Below, one piece after another: positions 1-7,209 of a stretch of DNA of 64,000 nt. Each line of letters opens with the position of its first letter. The stretch's first letter is position 1. The notes beneath the pieces were generated by a model that saw only the letters and a list, made by a program, of their open reading frames with translations, had not been told where the DNA came from and made no database searches. This stretch comes from an uncultured Micrococcales bacterium (lineage in GTDB: Bacteria; Actinomycetota; Actinomycetes; Actinomycetales; Microbacteriaceae). Both the position numbers and the translations under genes were made by a program. The stretch covers positions 62,001-126,000 of the forward strand of contig CAIVWH010000001.1 of the NCBI GenBank assembly GCA_903909605.1, in the 5' to 3' direction.

Positions 1-711
1 CGGTCCGCCGACCTTCTCGTGCGCACCGCGAGAACCCTCTGGCAGTGGCTGACCTGGCTGGTACTTGCCGGTGAGCACGCCCTGGGCCATTGGCGACCAA
101 ACGATTTGCGAGACGCCGAGTTCCTTCGAGGTCGGAATTACTTCTGCCTCGATGACTCGCCAGAGTGCCGAGTACTGCGGCTGGTTCGAAATCAGCTGGA
201 AGCCGAGCTGCTTTGAAAGTTCGTGTCCGGCGCGAATCTGCTCTGCGCTCCACTCCGAAACGCCGATGTAGAGTGCCTTGCCGGCGCGCACGATGTCGGC
301 GAATGCCTGCATGGTCTCCTCGAGAGGTGTCTCAACGTCGTATCGGTGTGCCTGGTAGAGATCGACGTAGTCGGTCTGCAGGCGCTTTAGCGAACCGTTG
401 ATCGACTCCATGATGTGTTTGCGCGAAAGGCCTGTGTCGTTTGGACCCTTCTCGGAAACTGGCCAGTAGACCTTGGTGAAAATCTCGATGCCCTCGCGGC
501 GCTGGCCCTTCAAAGCCTCGCCAAGCACCGACTCGGCAGCCTGGTTTGCATAGACATCGGCGGTGTCGAACGAGGTGATGCCACCTTCGAGGGCTGCGTG
601 CACGGTGGCGTGCGCTGCCTTGTCATCGATCTGGCTAACGTGAGTCAGCCAGTTGCCATAAGTCAGTTCTGAAACCTTGAAACCTGAATTGCCTAGATAG
701 CGGTGCTTCAT
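1..711 (-). CDS. Aldo/keto reductase, Kv-beta/YghZ-like (3' end cut by window)
   Basis: NAD(P)H-dependent oxidoreductase of the aldo/keto reductase superfamily, a soluble TIM barrel that reduces aldehydes or ketones; the substrate is unknown. The 237 visible residues carry the catalytic tetrad: Asp49 and Tyr54 (FDTADVY), Lys80 (FTKVYW) and His122 (YQAHRYD). The N-terminus MKHRYLGNSGFKVSEL is typical of the potassium-channel beta-subunit-like subgroup. The start is the ATG at 711, preceded by AAGGAG 5-6 nt upstream. The frame stays open to base 1, so roughly the last quarter lies outside the window. Transcribed in the same direction as the DUF3043 gene behind it. Family certain, substrate not. 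Confidence 0.93.
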   Translation of the reverse strand, partial: MKHRYLGNSGFKVSELTYGNWLTHVSQIDDKAAHATVHAALEGGITSFDTADVYANQAAESVLGEALKGQRREGIEIFTKVYWPVSEKGPNDTGLSRKHIMESINGSLKRLQTDYVDLYQAHRYDVETPLEETMQAFADIVRAGKALYIGVSEWSAEQIRAGHELSKQLGFQLISNQPQYSALWRVIEAEVIPTSKELGVSQIVWSPMAQGVLTGKYQPGQPLPEGSRGAHEKVGGP

Positions 712-753
712 TTTTTCTCCTTGAATTGAAACTTCGTTATTGCGACCAGGAAA

Positions 754-1296
754 CTAAGCGACTTTGTCGCCGCGCTTCACCTGTGGCTTAGGGATGCGCA
801 TTGGGCGCAATTGAATCGAACGCATTGCTGCGTACCAGCCGATGCCACGTTCGAGATTTGTCGAACCGAATTTGGCCGCTACAGCTTTTGAGGTGCGGCG
901 CGCAATGAGAATTGCGTCAATTGCCACGATCAGGAAAAGCGCCCACATCAGTGACAGCGCAGCGAACTGTAACCAGATCAGAGATTTTCCCGCGACGCCC
1001 GTAACCAAGAGGAAAGCAAACATGGTTGGCAAGATTAATTCTCCGGTGGTGAATCTCGAGTCGACCAAGTCTCGGGCCAGGCGCTTCTGAGGTCCACGGT
1101 CTTTCACGGGCAGGTACTTCTCTTCGCCTCGCATCATTCCGAAGCGAGCCTTTCGACGTGCCTCGGCCTGCTGCTCCTTGCTCAGTTTGCGACCCTCGGG
1201 GGTCTTGTCGCCAACCAGAGGACGACGGTTTGCCGCCTCTTGAGCCTTGCGAGCTGGGGTAGGGCCTTTTTTGCCTTCTGGCTTGTTATCTGACAT
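754..1296 (-). CDS. DUF3043 family membrane protein
   Basis: Actinobacterial conserved protein of unknown function, 180 residues. The first 85 or so residues are highly charged and rich in Lys, Arg and Glu (GKKGPTPARKAQEAANRRP, then RKARFGMMRGEEKYLPVKDRGP), which is the DUF3043 signature. Two hydrophobic segments follow at roughly 87-105 and 108-130 and make it a likely two-span inner membrane protein with a long basic cytoplasmic head. The ATG at 1296 has a GAGG sequence 5 nt upstream. It is divergent from the M20 peptidase gene, with 37 bp between the two starts. No function can be inferred from the neighbours. Confidence 0.85.
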   Translation of the reverse strand: MSDNKPEGKKGPTPARKAQEAANRRPLVGDKTPEGRKLSKEQQAEARRKARFGMMRGEEKYLPVKDRGPQKRLARDLVDSRFTTGELILPTMFAFLLVTGVAGKSLIWLQFAALSLMWALFLIVAIDAILIARRTSKAVAAKFGSTNLERGIGWYAAMRSIQLRPMRIPKPQVKRGDKVA

Positions 1297-1320
1297 CGAA
1301 TCCTCGTCTGGTTATCGACT

Positions 1321-1326
1321 TAAGAT
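1321..1326 (+). promoter_or_regulatory. -10 box of leaderless M20 peptidase gene
   Basis: TAAGAT lies 7 nt before the ATG at 1334, and there is no Shine-Dalgarno sequence between them. Transcription would start at or next to the start codon. This supports the ATG at 1334 rather than the in-frame ATG at 1247, which lies inside the divergent gene. Confidence 0.5.
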
Positions 1327-1333
1327 TACAAGC

Positions 1334-2749
1334 ATGAATCTTTCGCCAGAATCGTCGAAGTTCGACTCCATCACCGTCACCCTCGCCAAAGAAAAAGTCG
1401 CCGCGCGCTTTCCCGAGGCCATCGCTCGCTTGGGTTCGCTGGTGCGCATCCCTGGAATCGCCTGGGATGCCTTTCCCGCAGAAGACCTGGAACGTAGCGC
1501 CACCGCCGTTGCCGAGCTCTTGACCAGCACGGGAGTTTTTGAAACCGTTGAAGTTCGCCGTGCCACTTACGGAAATGACAAGGTCGGCGCACCCGCCGTG
1601 GTGGCCCGTCGAGCCGCTCGCAACGGTCGCCCGCAAATCTTGCTGTACGCCCACCACGATGTTCAGCCGCCTGGCGATAAGTCTGAATGGAAGACTCCCG
1701 AATTTGAGCCGACCCTGATGGACGGCCGTATTTTTGCTCGCGGAGCCGCAGACGACAAGGCCGGCATCATCGCCCACGTGACGGCCATTCAGTCGCTGGT
1801 TGACCTGGCCGGCCCCGATTTTGAAATCGGTCTGAGTGTTTTTGTCGAGGGTGAAGAGGAGGCCGGTTCGCCATCATTCCGCGCATTCCTGGATCAGAAC
1901 CGCGACATCCTGGAGGCCGACGTCATCGTGGTTGCCGACTCGGCTAACTGGACGACGACCATCCCTGCGCTCACCACCACGCTTCGAGGCCTGGTCTCTC
2001 AGGAGTTCGAGGTGCGAACCCTTGACCACGCTGTTCACTCTGGCATGTATGGCGGGCCAATTCCCGACGCCATGACCGCCATGATCAGGCTTCTGGCAAC
2101 TCTCCACGATGAAAACGGCAACGTTGCAGTTCGCGGCCTGGTTGAGGGCAAGGCCGCAGAGCTCGAATACGACGAGGCAGCGCTTCGCACCGACAGCGGC
2201 CTGCTGGATGGGGTAGAACTCATCGGCGATGGCAGCATCCTCGATCGAATCTGGACAAAACCTGCGCTGACCGTGATCGGCATCGATGGCATGAACGTGG
2301 CGACTTCCTCAAACACTCTGCTTCCCGCCGTAAAGGCCAAGGTCAGCATGCGTATTGCTCCCGGACAGGAGCCAGCAGAGGCGCTTACCGCGCTGCGCCG
2401 GCACCTGAGCGAAAATGCACCGTTCGGAGCCAGGGTTGAATTTGGCGAGGTCGAGCTGGGCAAGCCGTTCAAAGCGGATGATTCGGGTTGGGCCAAGCAG
2501 CTAGCCAGCGGAGCACTGAGCGCCGCTTTCGGTAATGAATCGGTGGACATCGGTATCGGCGGGTCCATACCTTTCATCGCCGATCTGGTTCAGGTGTTCC
2601 CGAACGCCCAGATCCTGGTAACCGGGGTAGAAGATGCCGACAGTCGAGCTCACAGCCCGAACGAGTCAGTCCACCTTGAAACCCTGCGCGGCGCCATGGT
2701 CGCCGAGACACTCTTCCTCGCCAAAGGGAATGAACTTCGAATCAACTAG
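1334..2749 (+). CDS. M20 family dipeptidase / metallopeptidase
   Basis: Cytoplasmic zinc exopeptidase of the M20/M25/M40 (ArgE/DapE/CPG2) family, 471 residues, probably a dipeptidase that recycles peptides. Visible signatures are YAHHDVQPPGD near residue 105 (metal ligand His107, Asp109), ARGAADDKAG near 135 (bridging Asp140) and VEGEEEAGS near 171 (catalytic Glu and metal-ligand Glu). A dimerisation domain occupies the middle third (around SGMYGGPIPDA). The length suits actinobacterial members. The start at 1334 is preferred because a -10 box lies just upstream; the longer frame from 1247 would overlap the divergent gene. The exact substrate is unknown. Confidence 0.93.
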   Translation: MNLSPESSKFDSITVTLAKEKVAARFPEAIARLGSLVRIPGIAWDAFPAEDLERSATAVAELLTSTGVFETVEVRRATYGNDKVGAPAVVARRAARNGRPQILLYAHHDVQPPGDKSEWKTPEFEPTLMDGRIFARGAADDKAGIIAHVTAIQSLVDLAGPDFEIGLSVFVEGEEEAGSPSFRAFLDQNRDILEADVIVVADSANWTTTIPALTTTLRGLVSQEFEVRTLDHAVHSGMYGGPIPDAMTAMIRLLATLHDENGNVAVRGLVEGKAAELEYDEAALRTDSGLLDGVELIGDGSILDRIWTKPALTVIGIDGMNVATSSNTLLPAVKAKVSMRIAPGQEPAEALTALRRHLSENAPFGARVEFGEVELGKPFKADDSGWAKQLASGALSAAFGNESVDIGIGGSIPFIADLVQVFPNAQILVTGVEDADSRAHSPNESVHLETLRGAMVAETLFLAKGNELRIN

Positions 2750-2783
2750 GTTTCAGATTTAGACTGGTATTCAAGGAGTAACA

Positions 2784-3125
2784 ATGAGCGAAACCATGAC
2801 CCACGAGGTAAACCTCACCGATGCCGCCCGCGACCGGGTGAAAGCACTTTTTGAGGCCCAGGGATGCCCGGATGCACGCCTGCGAATCGAGGTCAAGCTC
2901 GGTGGTTGCGCTGGATTCATCTACGACCTCTATCCAGACGAAGAGCTGACCGATGGCGACCTGGTTCGCGACTTTGGTGGTCTCGAAGTGGTTGCGCACC
3001 AGAAGAGTGCGAACTACCTGGTCGGTGCAACCATCGACTACGAAGACACCATCATGAAGCAGGGTTTGACCATCGACAACCCAAATGCCACTGGCTCGTG
3101 TGCCTGCGGCAACAGCTTCAACTAA
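2784..3125 (+). CDS. erpA: Iron-sulfur cluster insertion protein ErpA (HesB/IscA family)
   Basis: A-type carrier that passes Fe-S clusters to apo-proteins. At 113 residues it has the full family length. The three conserved cysteines are Cys42 in GGCAGF and Cys106 and Cys108 in GSCACGNSF. The ATG at 2784 has a strong AAGGAG 5 nt upstream, and a TAGACT box at 2760-2765 could be its -10. It sits just before ctaC, the usual actinobacterial neighbourhood, next to genes whose products depend on Fe-S (Rieske protein) or haem-copper assembly. A hairpin follows the stop. Confidence 0.95.
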   Translation: MSETMTHEVNLTDAARDRVKALFEAQGCPDARLRIEVKLGGCAGFIYDLYPDEELTDGDLVRDFGGLEVVAHQKSANYLVGATIDYEDTIMKQGLTIDNPNATGSCACGNSFN

Positions 3126-3139
3126 AGCCACAACGCCAG

Positions 3140-3166
3140 ATCCGGCTCCGATTTTCGGGGCCGGAT
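3140..3166 (+). terminator. Hairpin between erpA and ctaC
   Basis: ATCCGGCTCCG (3140-3150), loop ATTTT, CGGGGCCGGAT (3156-3166): 11 paired positions with one T-G wobble. It is not followed directly by a T-run; TTATTTTTC comes only at about 3181. It may be a partial terminator or an mRNA-end structure after erpA. Confidence 0.45.
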
Positions 3167-3224
3167 TCGGCCATTAAAGCCTTATTTTTCGGCGGTTTGA
3201 GCCGATTTCCGCCAAATTCGTGCG

Positions 3225-3230
3225 TAGGAT
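3225..3230 (+). promoter_or_regulatory. Probable -10 box of the ctaCDF operon
   Basis: TAGGAT about 35 nt before the ctaC GTG start would give a leader of about 30 nt that includes the GAAGGG ribosome site. No convincing -35 box is seen. Confidence 0.35.
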
Positions 3231-3265
3231 TAAGCCGTAATTGTTTTGCACCTGAAGGGCAAATT

Positions 3266-4138
3266 GTGCGTCGCAAGAATGCAATGAAATGGGCTATTTT
3301 GCCCGCAGCTGCATCCCTCATCCTGGCTTTGACCGGATGTACCCCACAAATGGCGGGCCTTGGCGGCTTGCCAAGTGCGGGAAAGAACATCACTGACCGT
3401 AGCGAAGTCATTTCCAACATGTGGAATTACTCCTGGATGGTGCTCTGGGGCGTTGGAATCGTGGCCTGGGGTCTGATGATTTTCGCAATAATCGTCTACC
3501 GCCGTCGCAAGGGCGACACTTCGCTTCCAGTGCAGTTGCGCTACAACAACCCAATCGAGGTCTTGTTCACGGTCGTTCCGCTAATCATGGTGGTTGGCTT
3601 CTTTGCCTTTACCACCAAGACCATGGATGAGGTTGGCAAGCCTTTCGCCAACCCAGACGTCAAGATCGAGGTGGTCGGTAAGCAGTGGGCCTGGGACTTC
3701 AACTACACCAGCGCAAATGTTTATGACTCGGGCGTTCAGCTGCAGGGCAAGAATGCAGCCGAATTGAAGGCAAATTACGACGCGAATGCCTCGACCCTGT
3801 GGCTTCCGGTGAACAAGAAGGTTGAACTTGACCTGACTTCACGCGACGTGATCCACTCTTTCTGGGTAGTCGACTTCCTCTACAAGAAGGACGTCTTCCC
3901 GGGCAAGGTAAACAAGATTTGGTTCATCCCGCAGGTGCTTGGCACCTACGACGGCAAGTGCTCCGAACTCTGTGGCGAGTACCACTCGATGATGCTCTTC
4001 AAGGTCAAGGTGGTTTCTCAGGCCGATTATGACGCTCACATGGCCCAGCTCGGGGCAGAGGGTAACCTCGGTCAGCTCAGCGATGGCCTGAACCGCAACC
4101 AGAATCTTCCAGGCGACAACCCAAACGTTAGAGGTTAA
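3266..4138 (+). CDS. ctaC: Cytochrome c oxidase subunit II (lipoprotein)
   Basis: Subunit II of the aa3-type terminal oxidase. It carries the CuA centre that takes electrons from cytochrome cc of the bcc complex. The 290-residue protein starts at GTG 3266, with GAAGGG 6 nt upstream; the inner ATG at 3284 has no such site. An N-terminal lipoprotein signal ends in the lipobox LTGC (Cys25). Two membrane helices follow (about 55-77 and 98-118), then the cupredoxin domain with the CuA motif [12 protein letters not shown] near residue 230. The window also encodes lnt, which would acylate such lipoproteins. First gene of ctaC-ctaD-ctaF, with 5 nt to ctaD. Confidence 0.95.
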   Translation: MRRKNAMKWAILPAAASLILALTGCTPQMAGLGGLPSAGKNITDRSEVISNMWNYSWMVLWGVGIVAWGLMIFAIIVYRRRKGDTSLPVQLRYNNPIEVLFTVVPLIMVVGFFAFTTKTMDEVGKPFANPDVKIEVVGKQWAWDFNYTSANVYDSGVQLQGKNAAELKANYDANASTLWLPVNKKVELDLTSRDVIHSFWVVDFLYKKDVFPGKVNKIWFIPQVLGTYDGKCSELCGEYHSMMLFKVKVVSQADYDAHMAQLGAEGNLGQLSDGLNRNQNLPGDNPNVRG

Positions 4139-4143
4139 TCGAA

Positions 4144-5811
4144 ATGGCTACCGCTACAGCAACCGGATACCAGTCGGGCAAAAAGACTCAGGGTCGCATC
4201 CTGATTGATTGGCTAACCACTACCGACCACAAGAAAATCGGGTATCTCTACCTGATCACCTCAATCGTTTACTTCATGATCGGTGGCGTAATGGCACTGG
4301 TCATCCGTGCCCAGCTCGCAGCACCAGGCCTGTCGATTGTGGCAAGCAAGGAGCAGTACAACCAGCTGTTCACCATGCACGGCACCATCATGCTGCTGAT
4401 GTTCGCAACTCCGCTGTTCGCAGCTTTTGCAAACATCTTGATGCCGGTTCAGATCGGTGCGCCGGATGTGGCCTTCCCGCGCCTTAACGCAATCGCATAC
4501 TGGCTCTACTTCTTTGGTTCGTTCATCGCCGTCGCTGGGTTCTTCACCCCGCAGGGCGCTGCATCTTTCGGTTGGTTCGCTTACGCGCCACTGTCGAACA
4601 CCACGTTCTCACCGGGACTCGGTGGCGACCTGTGGGTCTTCGGTCTGGCAATGAGCGGTTTCGGCACCATCATGGGTGGTGTCAACTTCATCACCACGAT
4701 CTTGACCATGCGCGTGCCAGGCATGACCATGTTCCGCATGCCAATCTTCACCTGGAACACCTTGGTCACTTCGATCCTGGTCATCATGTGTTTCCCCCCG
4801 CTCGCAGCAGCACTGTTTGCACTTGGAGCAGATCGCCGCTTCGGGGCGCACATCTTCGACCCAGCCAACGGTGGTCCAATGCTTTGGCAGCACCTGTTCT
4901 GGTTCTTTGGACACCCCGAGGTTTACATCCTCGCCCTGCCGTTCTTCGGAATCGTTTCAGAGATTTTCCCGGTCTTTAGCCGCAAGCCAATCTTTGGTTA
5001 CAAGACCCTGGTCTTCGCAACCATCGCCATCGCTGCGCTGTCGATGACCGTTTGGGCACACCACATGTATGTCACCGGCGGCGTGCTGCTTCCATACTTT
5101 GCATTCACCACCATGTTGATTGCAGTTCCGACTGGTGTGAAGGTATTCAACTGGATCGGCACCATGTGGAAGGGTTCGATCACGTTCGATACCCCGATGC
5201 TCTTCGCCCTGGGCTTCCTGACCACCTTCATCTTCGGCGGTCTTACCGGTGTCATCCTCGCAACCCCGACTCTCGACTTCGAGCTGAGTGACAGCTACTT
5301 TGTGGTTGCTCACTTCCACTACGTGGTCTTCGGAACCGTGGTATTCGCCATGTTTGCCGGAATCTACTTCTGGTATCCAAAGATGACCGGCAAGTTGCTC
5401 AACGAGCGCATCGGAAAGATTCAGTTCTGGTTGCTGTTCATCGGCTTCCACATGACCTTCTTGATTCAGCACTGGCTCGGATTCCTCGGGCTGCCTCGTC
5501 GTTACGCAACCTACTTGGCCAGCGATGCACAGGGCAACGCGGCTTGGATGAACGGGCTTTCGACTGTAGGTTCGGTCATCCTGGCAATCTCGATGATTCC
5601 GTTCCTTTGGAACGTCTGGATCACCCACAAGCGTGGTGTTCGCACAACCTTGAACGACCCATGGGGCTACGGCCGCTCGCTCGAGTGGGCAACCGGTTCA
5701 CCGTTCCCTCGCCACAACTTCACTTCGATTCCTCGCGTTCGCTCGGAGTCTCCAGCCTTCGATTTGAACCACCCGGAGTTTGCCTCCGATGAGGCTAAGG
5801 CAGGTAAATAA
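4144..5811 (+). CDS. ctaD: Cytochrome c oxidase subunit I
   Basis: Catalytic subunit of the aa3 oxidase, reducing O2 to water and pumping protons. At 555 residues with 12 membrane helices it is a typical size. Visible motifs include DHKKIGYLY at the N-terminus, MHGTIM with a haem a ligand, [10 protein letters not shown] (CuB His with its cross-linked Tyr), WAHHMYV (two CuB His) and HFHYVV (haem a3 and haem a His). The ATG lies 5 nt after the ctaC stop, and the stop abuts the ctaF ATG, so the three genes form an operon. Haem A would come from ctaB and ctaA near 50-53 kb. Confidence 0.98.
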   Translation: MATATATGYQSGKKTQGRILIDWLTTTDHKKIGYLYLITSIVYFMIGGVMALVIRAQLAAPGLSIVASKEQYNQLFTMHGTIMLLMFATPLFAAFANILMPVQIGAPDVAFPRLNAIAYWLYFFGSFIAVAGFFTPQGAASFGWFAYAPLSNTTFSPGLGGDLWVFGLAMSGFGTIMGGVNFITTILTMRVPGMTMFRMPIFTWNTLVTSILVIMCFPPLAAALFALGADRRFGAHIFDPANGGPMLWQHLFWFFGHPEVYILALPFFGIVSEIFPVFSRKPIFGYKTLVFATIAIAALSMTVWAHHMYVTGGVLLPYFAFTTMLIAVPTGVKVFNWIGTMWKGSITFDTPMLFALGFLTTFIFGGLTGVILATPTLDFELSDSYFVVAHFHYVVFGTVVFAMFAGIYFWYPKMTGKLLNERIGKIQFWLLFIGFHMTFLIQHWLGFLGLPRRYATYLASDAQGNAAWMNGLSTVGSVILAISMIPFLWNVWITHKRGVRTTLNDPWGYGRSLEWATGSPFPRHNFTSIPRVRSESPAFDLNHPEFASDEAKAGK

Positions 5812-6243
5812 ATGAAGTTCAACGGCAACCTGTTTTACTTTCTGTCGGCCTTTTACGTTCTTGCAGCAGGTGGCTACGCCATCTGGTTCAACAACGCAAA
5901 CCCAAATCCGGATGGCAGCTTCCACCTAGAGGTAATCGGTACCGCCGCGATCGCGATGCTCGCGATCATGTCTGTATTCCTTGCCTTCTATCTGAAGATG
6001 ACCAATAAGAAGCAGGGTCCTGTTCCCGAAGACATCGAGACCGCCAACATCGAAGAGGGCGATTTCGAGCAAGGATACTTCGCACCATGGAGTTGGTGGC
6101 CACTGCTGATTGGCGCCTTCGGAGCGATCGTATTCTTGTCGCTTGCAGTCGGCTGGTGGTTGTTCTTCATCGGCTTCCCGCTGGCACTCATCGCACTGAT
6201 TGGTTTCGTCTTTGAGCGCAGCCGCGGCCAGCTAGCCCACTAG
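5812..6243 (+). CDS. ctaF: Cytochrome c oxidase subunit IV, actinobacterial type
   Basis: Small accessory subunit of the actinobacterial bcc-aa3 supercomplex, 143 residues. Four hydrophobic segments are visible: around residues 7-25, 40-62, 93-113 and 114-135, with a charged loop containing EDIETANIEEGDFEQGYF. The ATG follows the ctaD stop codon with no gap, so translation is coupled. The stop overlaps the 3' end of the convergent P-loop gene by 4 bases. The identification rests on position after ctaD and on the MKFNGNLFYFLSAFY start that is characteristic of CtaF. Confidence 0.93.
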   Translation: MKFNGNLFYFLSAFYVLAAGGYAIWFNNANPNPDGSFHLEVIGTAAIAMLAIMSVFLAFYLKMTNKKQGPVPEDIETANIEEGDFEQGYFAPWSWWPLLIGAFGAIVFLSLAVGWWLFFIGFPLALIALIGFVFERSRGQLAH

Positions 6244-6800
6244 GCGGCAAATACTCGCACTATGCGTCGGCTCACTCGAAACGGTGAGCCGATTCGCATT
6301 TTGGACACATTGGGCAGCGACTCGAAGAGGGCTGTGTAACGCTCGCGATTTCTCTGGTGAGTGGTCCAGGCCCAGAGCAGAATGTTGAGTTCAGGGTCGC
6401 GAGATAGCCAATTACTGGCGTCTTCACGATTCCCATTCCAAAGTTCCTTTCGACTGACCGCCCGCCAAACCGTTCGGCGAATCAACCGCCACATCACAAA
6501 GCAGCGCGGGTAGTCGAGCCAGATTAGGTGGGTGATCCTCCTATCGAGGATGTAGCGCAACACCGAGTAGTTGCCGTCGATGACCCAGCGATCGGCCGCG
6601 CAGAACTGCGTCACCCGCTCTCGAAACTCGGTTTCGGGCAGCGGGGTCCATCTTGGTTGATGGTAGATCGAGTCGAGCTCGAGCATCGGGATGCCCAATT
6701 GGTGAGCAAGCGTGGCAGTAAGCGTGCTCTTGCCCGAGCCAGAGGTGCCGACCACCTGAATTCGAAGCGCAGGCCTTTCTGAGGTGAGGGGAGAGGTCAT
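6240..6800 (-). CDS. P-loop NTPase / adenylate-kinase-like protein (FlaR-like)
   Basis: Small nucleoside-kinase-type P-loop protein of 186 residues. Walker A is GTSGSGKST at residues 18-26, followed by LELDSIYHQPRW, which in this subfamily replaces the adenylate-kinase NMP site, then WVIDGNYS, IWLDYPR and an Arg-rich lid RLIRRTVWRAVSRKELW. Relatives are often called DNA topology modulation protein FlaR; their true substrate is unknown. It overlaps the TipAS gene upstream by 4 nt (ATGA), so the two are co-translated. A hairpin within its 3' coding end (6268-6291) may end ctaF transcription on the other strand. Confidence 0.82.
   Translation of the reverse strand: MTSPLTSERPALRIQVVGTSGSGKSTLTATLAHQLGIPMLELDSIYHQPRWTPLPETEFRERVTQFCAADRWVIDGNYSVLRYILDRRITHLIWLDYPRCFVMWRLIRRTVWRAVSRKELWNGNREDASNWLSRDPELNILLWAWTTHQRNRERYTALFESLPNVSKMRIGSPFRVSRRIVRVFAA
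6268..6291 (+). terminator. Possible terminator of ctaCDF inside the convergent gene
   Basis: CGGCTCAC (6268-6275), an 8-nt loop, GTGAGCCG (6284-6291), then ATTCGCATTTTGG. The stem is perfect but the T-run is poor, and the site lies in coding sequence of the opposite gene. Confidence 0.3.
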
Positions 6801-7144
6801 AAGAGGTTTTGGTCTGCCCAGATCAAAATGGCGTCGTAATGGTACTTGGCTAGCCCGGGGTTTACTGCCTCATAGGTGTCTCGGTAGCCGGTTGGCAGTA
6901 TGTAGCTCTGCGCCAAAGACTTATAGGCGGCCCGGGTTGGCTTCCAGAACTGCAGGATGAACTCGTAGTGCTTGGCAACGAGTGCTTGCACCTCGGGCGA
7001 GGCTGGGTCGGCACCCGCAAATTGCTGATGCTTGAACGCATCCGTGATCAAAGAGAACTCTGCTGCAAACTGGTTGTTCTGCTCACGGCTATAGCTGTTT
7101 TCATACATCGAGCCATGCTGGGCATTAGGGTCTAGTTCACGCAC
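6797..7144 (-). CDS. Stand-alone TipAS-type antibiotic-recognition domain protein
   Basis: 115 residues matching the C-terminal drug-binding TipAS domain of MerR-type regulators such as TipAL: HGSMYENSYS, DPASPEVQALVAKHYEFI and GLAKYHYDAILIWA are the recognisable pieces. The MerR helix-turn-helix found in TipAL is missing, so it cannot bind DNA that way and may act as a ligand sequesterer. It is translated with the P-loop gene downstream through an ATGA overlap. No ribosome site is obvious before the ATG at 7144. The pair is wedged between ctaF and qcrB. Family assignment is fair; role is unknown. Confidence 0.78.
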   Translation of the reverse strand: MRELDPNAQHGSMYENSYSREQNNQFAAEFSLITDAFKHQQFAGADPASPEVQALVAKHYEFILQFWKPTRAAYKSLAQSYILPTGYRDTYEAVNPGLAKYHYDAILIWADQNLL

Positions 7145-7168
7145 CGCTTTAGCCTAGGCGAAAGAAAA

Positions 7169-7191
7169 GGCCCCAGCTTTCGCGCGGGGCC
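7169..7191 (-). terminator. Rho-independent terminator of ctaE-qcrCAB
   Basis: Read on the minus strand: GGCCCC, an 11-nt loop, GGGGCC, then TTTTCTTTC. It starts about 19 nt after the qcrB stop. Confidence 0.75.
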
Positions 7192-7209
7192 ATTTCCTTT
7201 TGTTGCTAA

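Noticed and set aside
1247-1333. N-terminal extension of the M20 peptidase from ATG 1247
   Set aside because: It would overlap the divergent DUF3043 gene, and the -10 box at 1321 supports the start at 1334.
4957-5628. A 223-codon open frame on the minus strand inside ctaD
   Set aside because: It is the antisense of a certain ctaD gene, has low-complexity His/Glu-rich composition and no family features.
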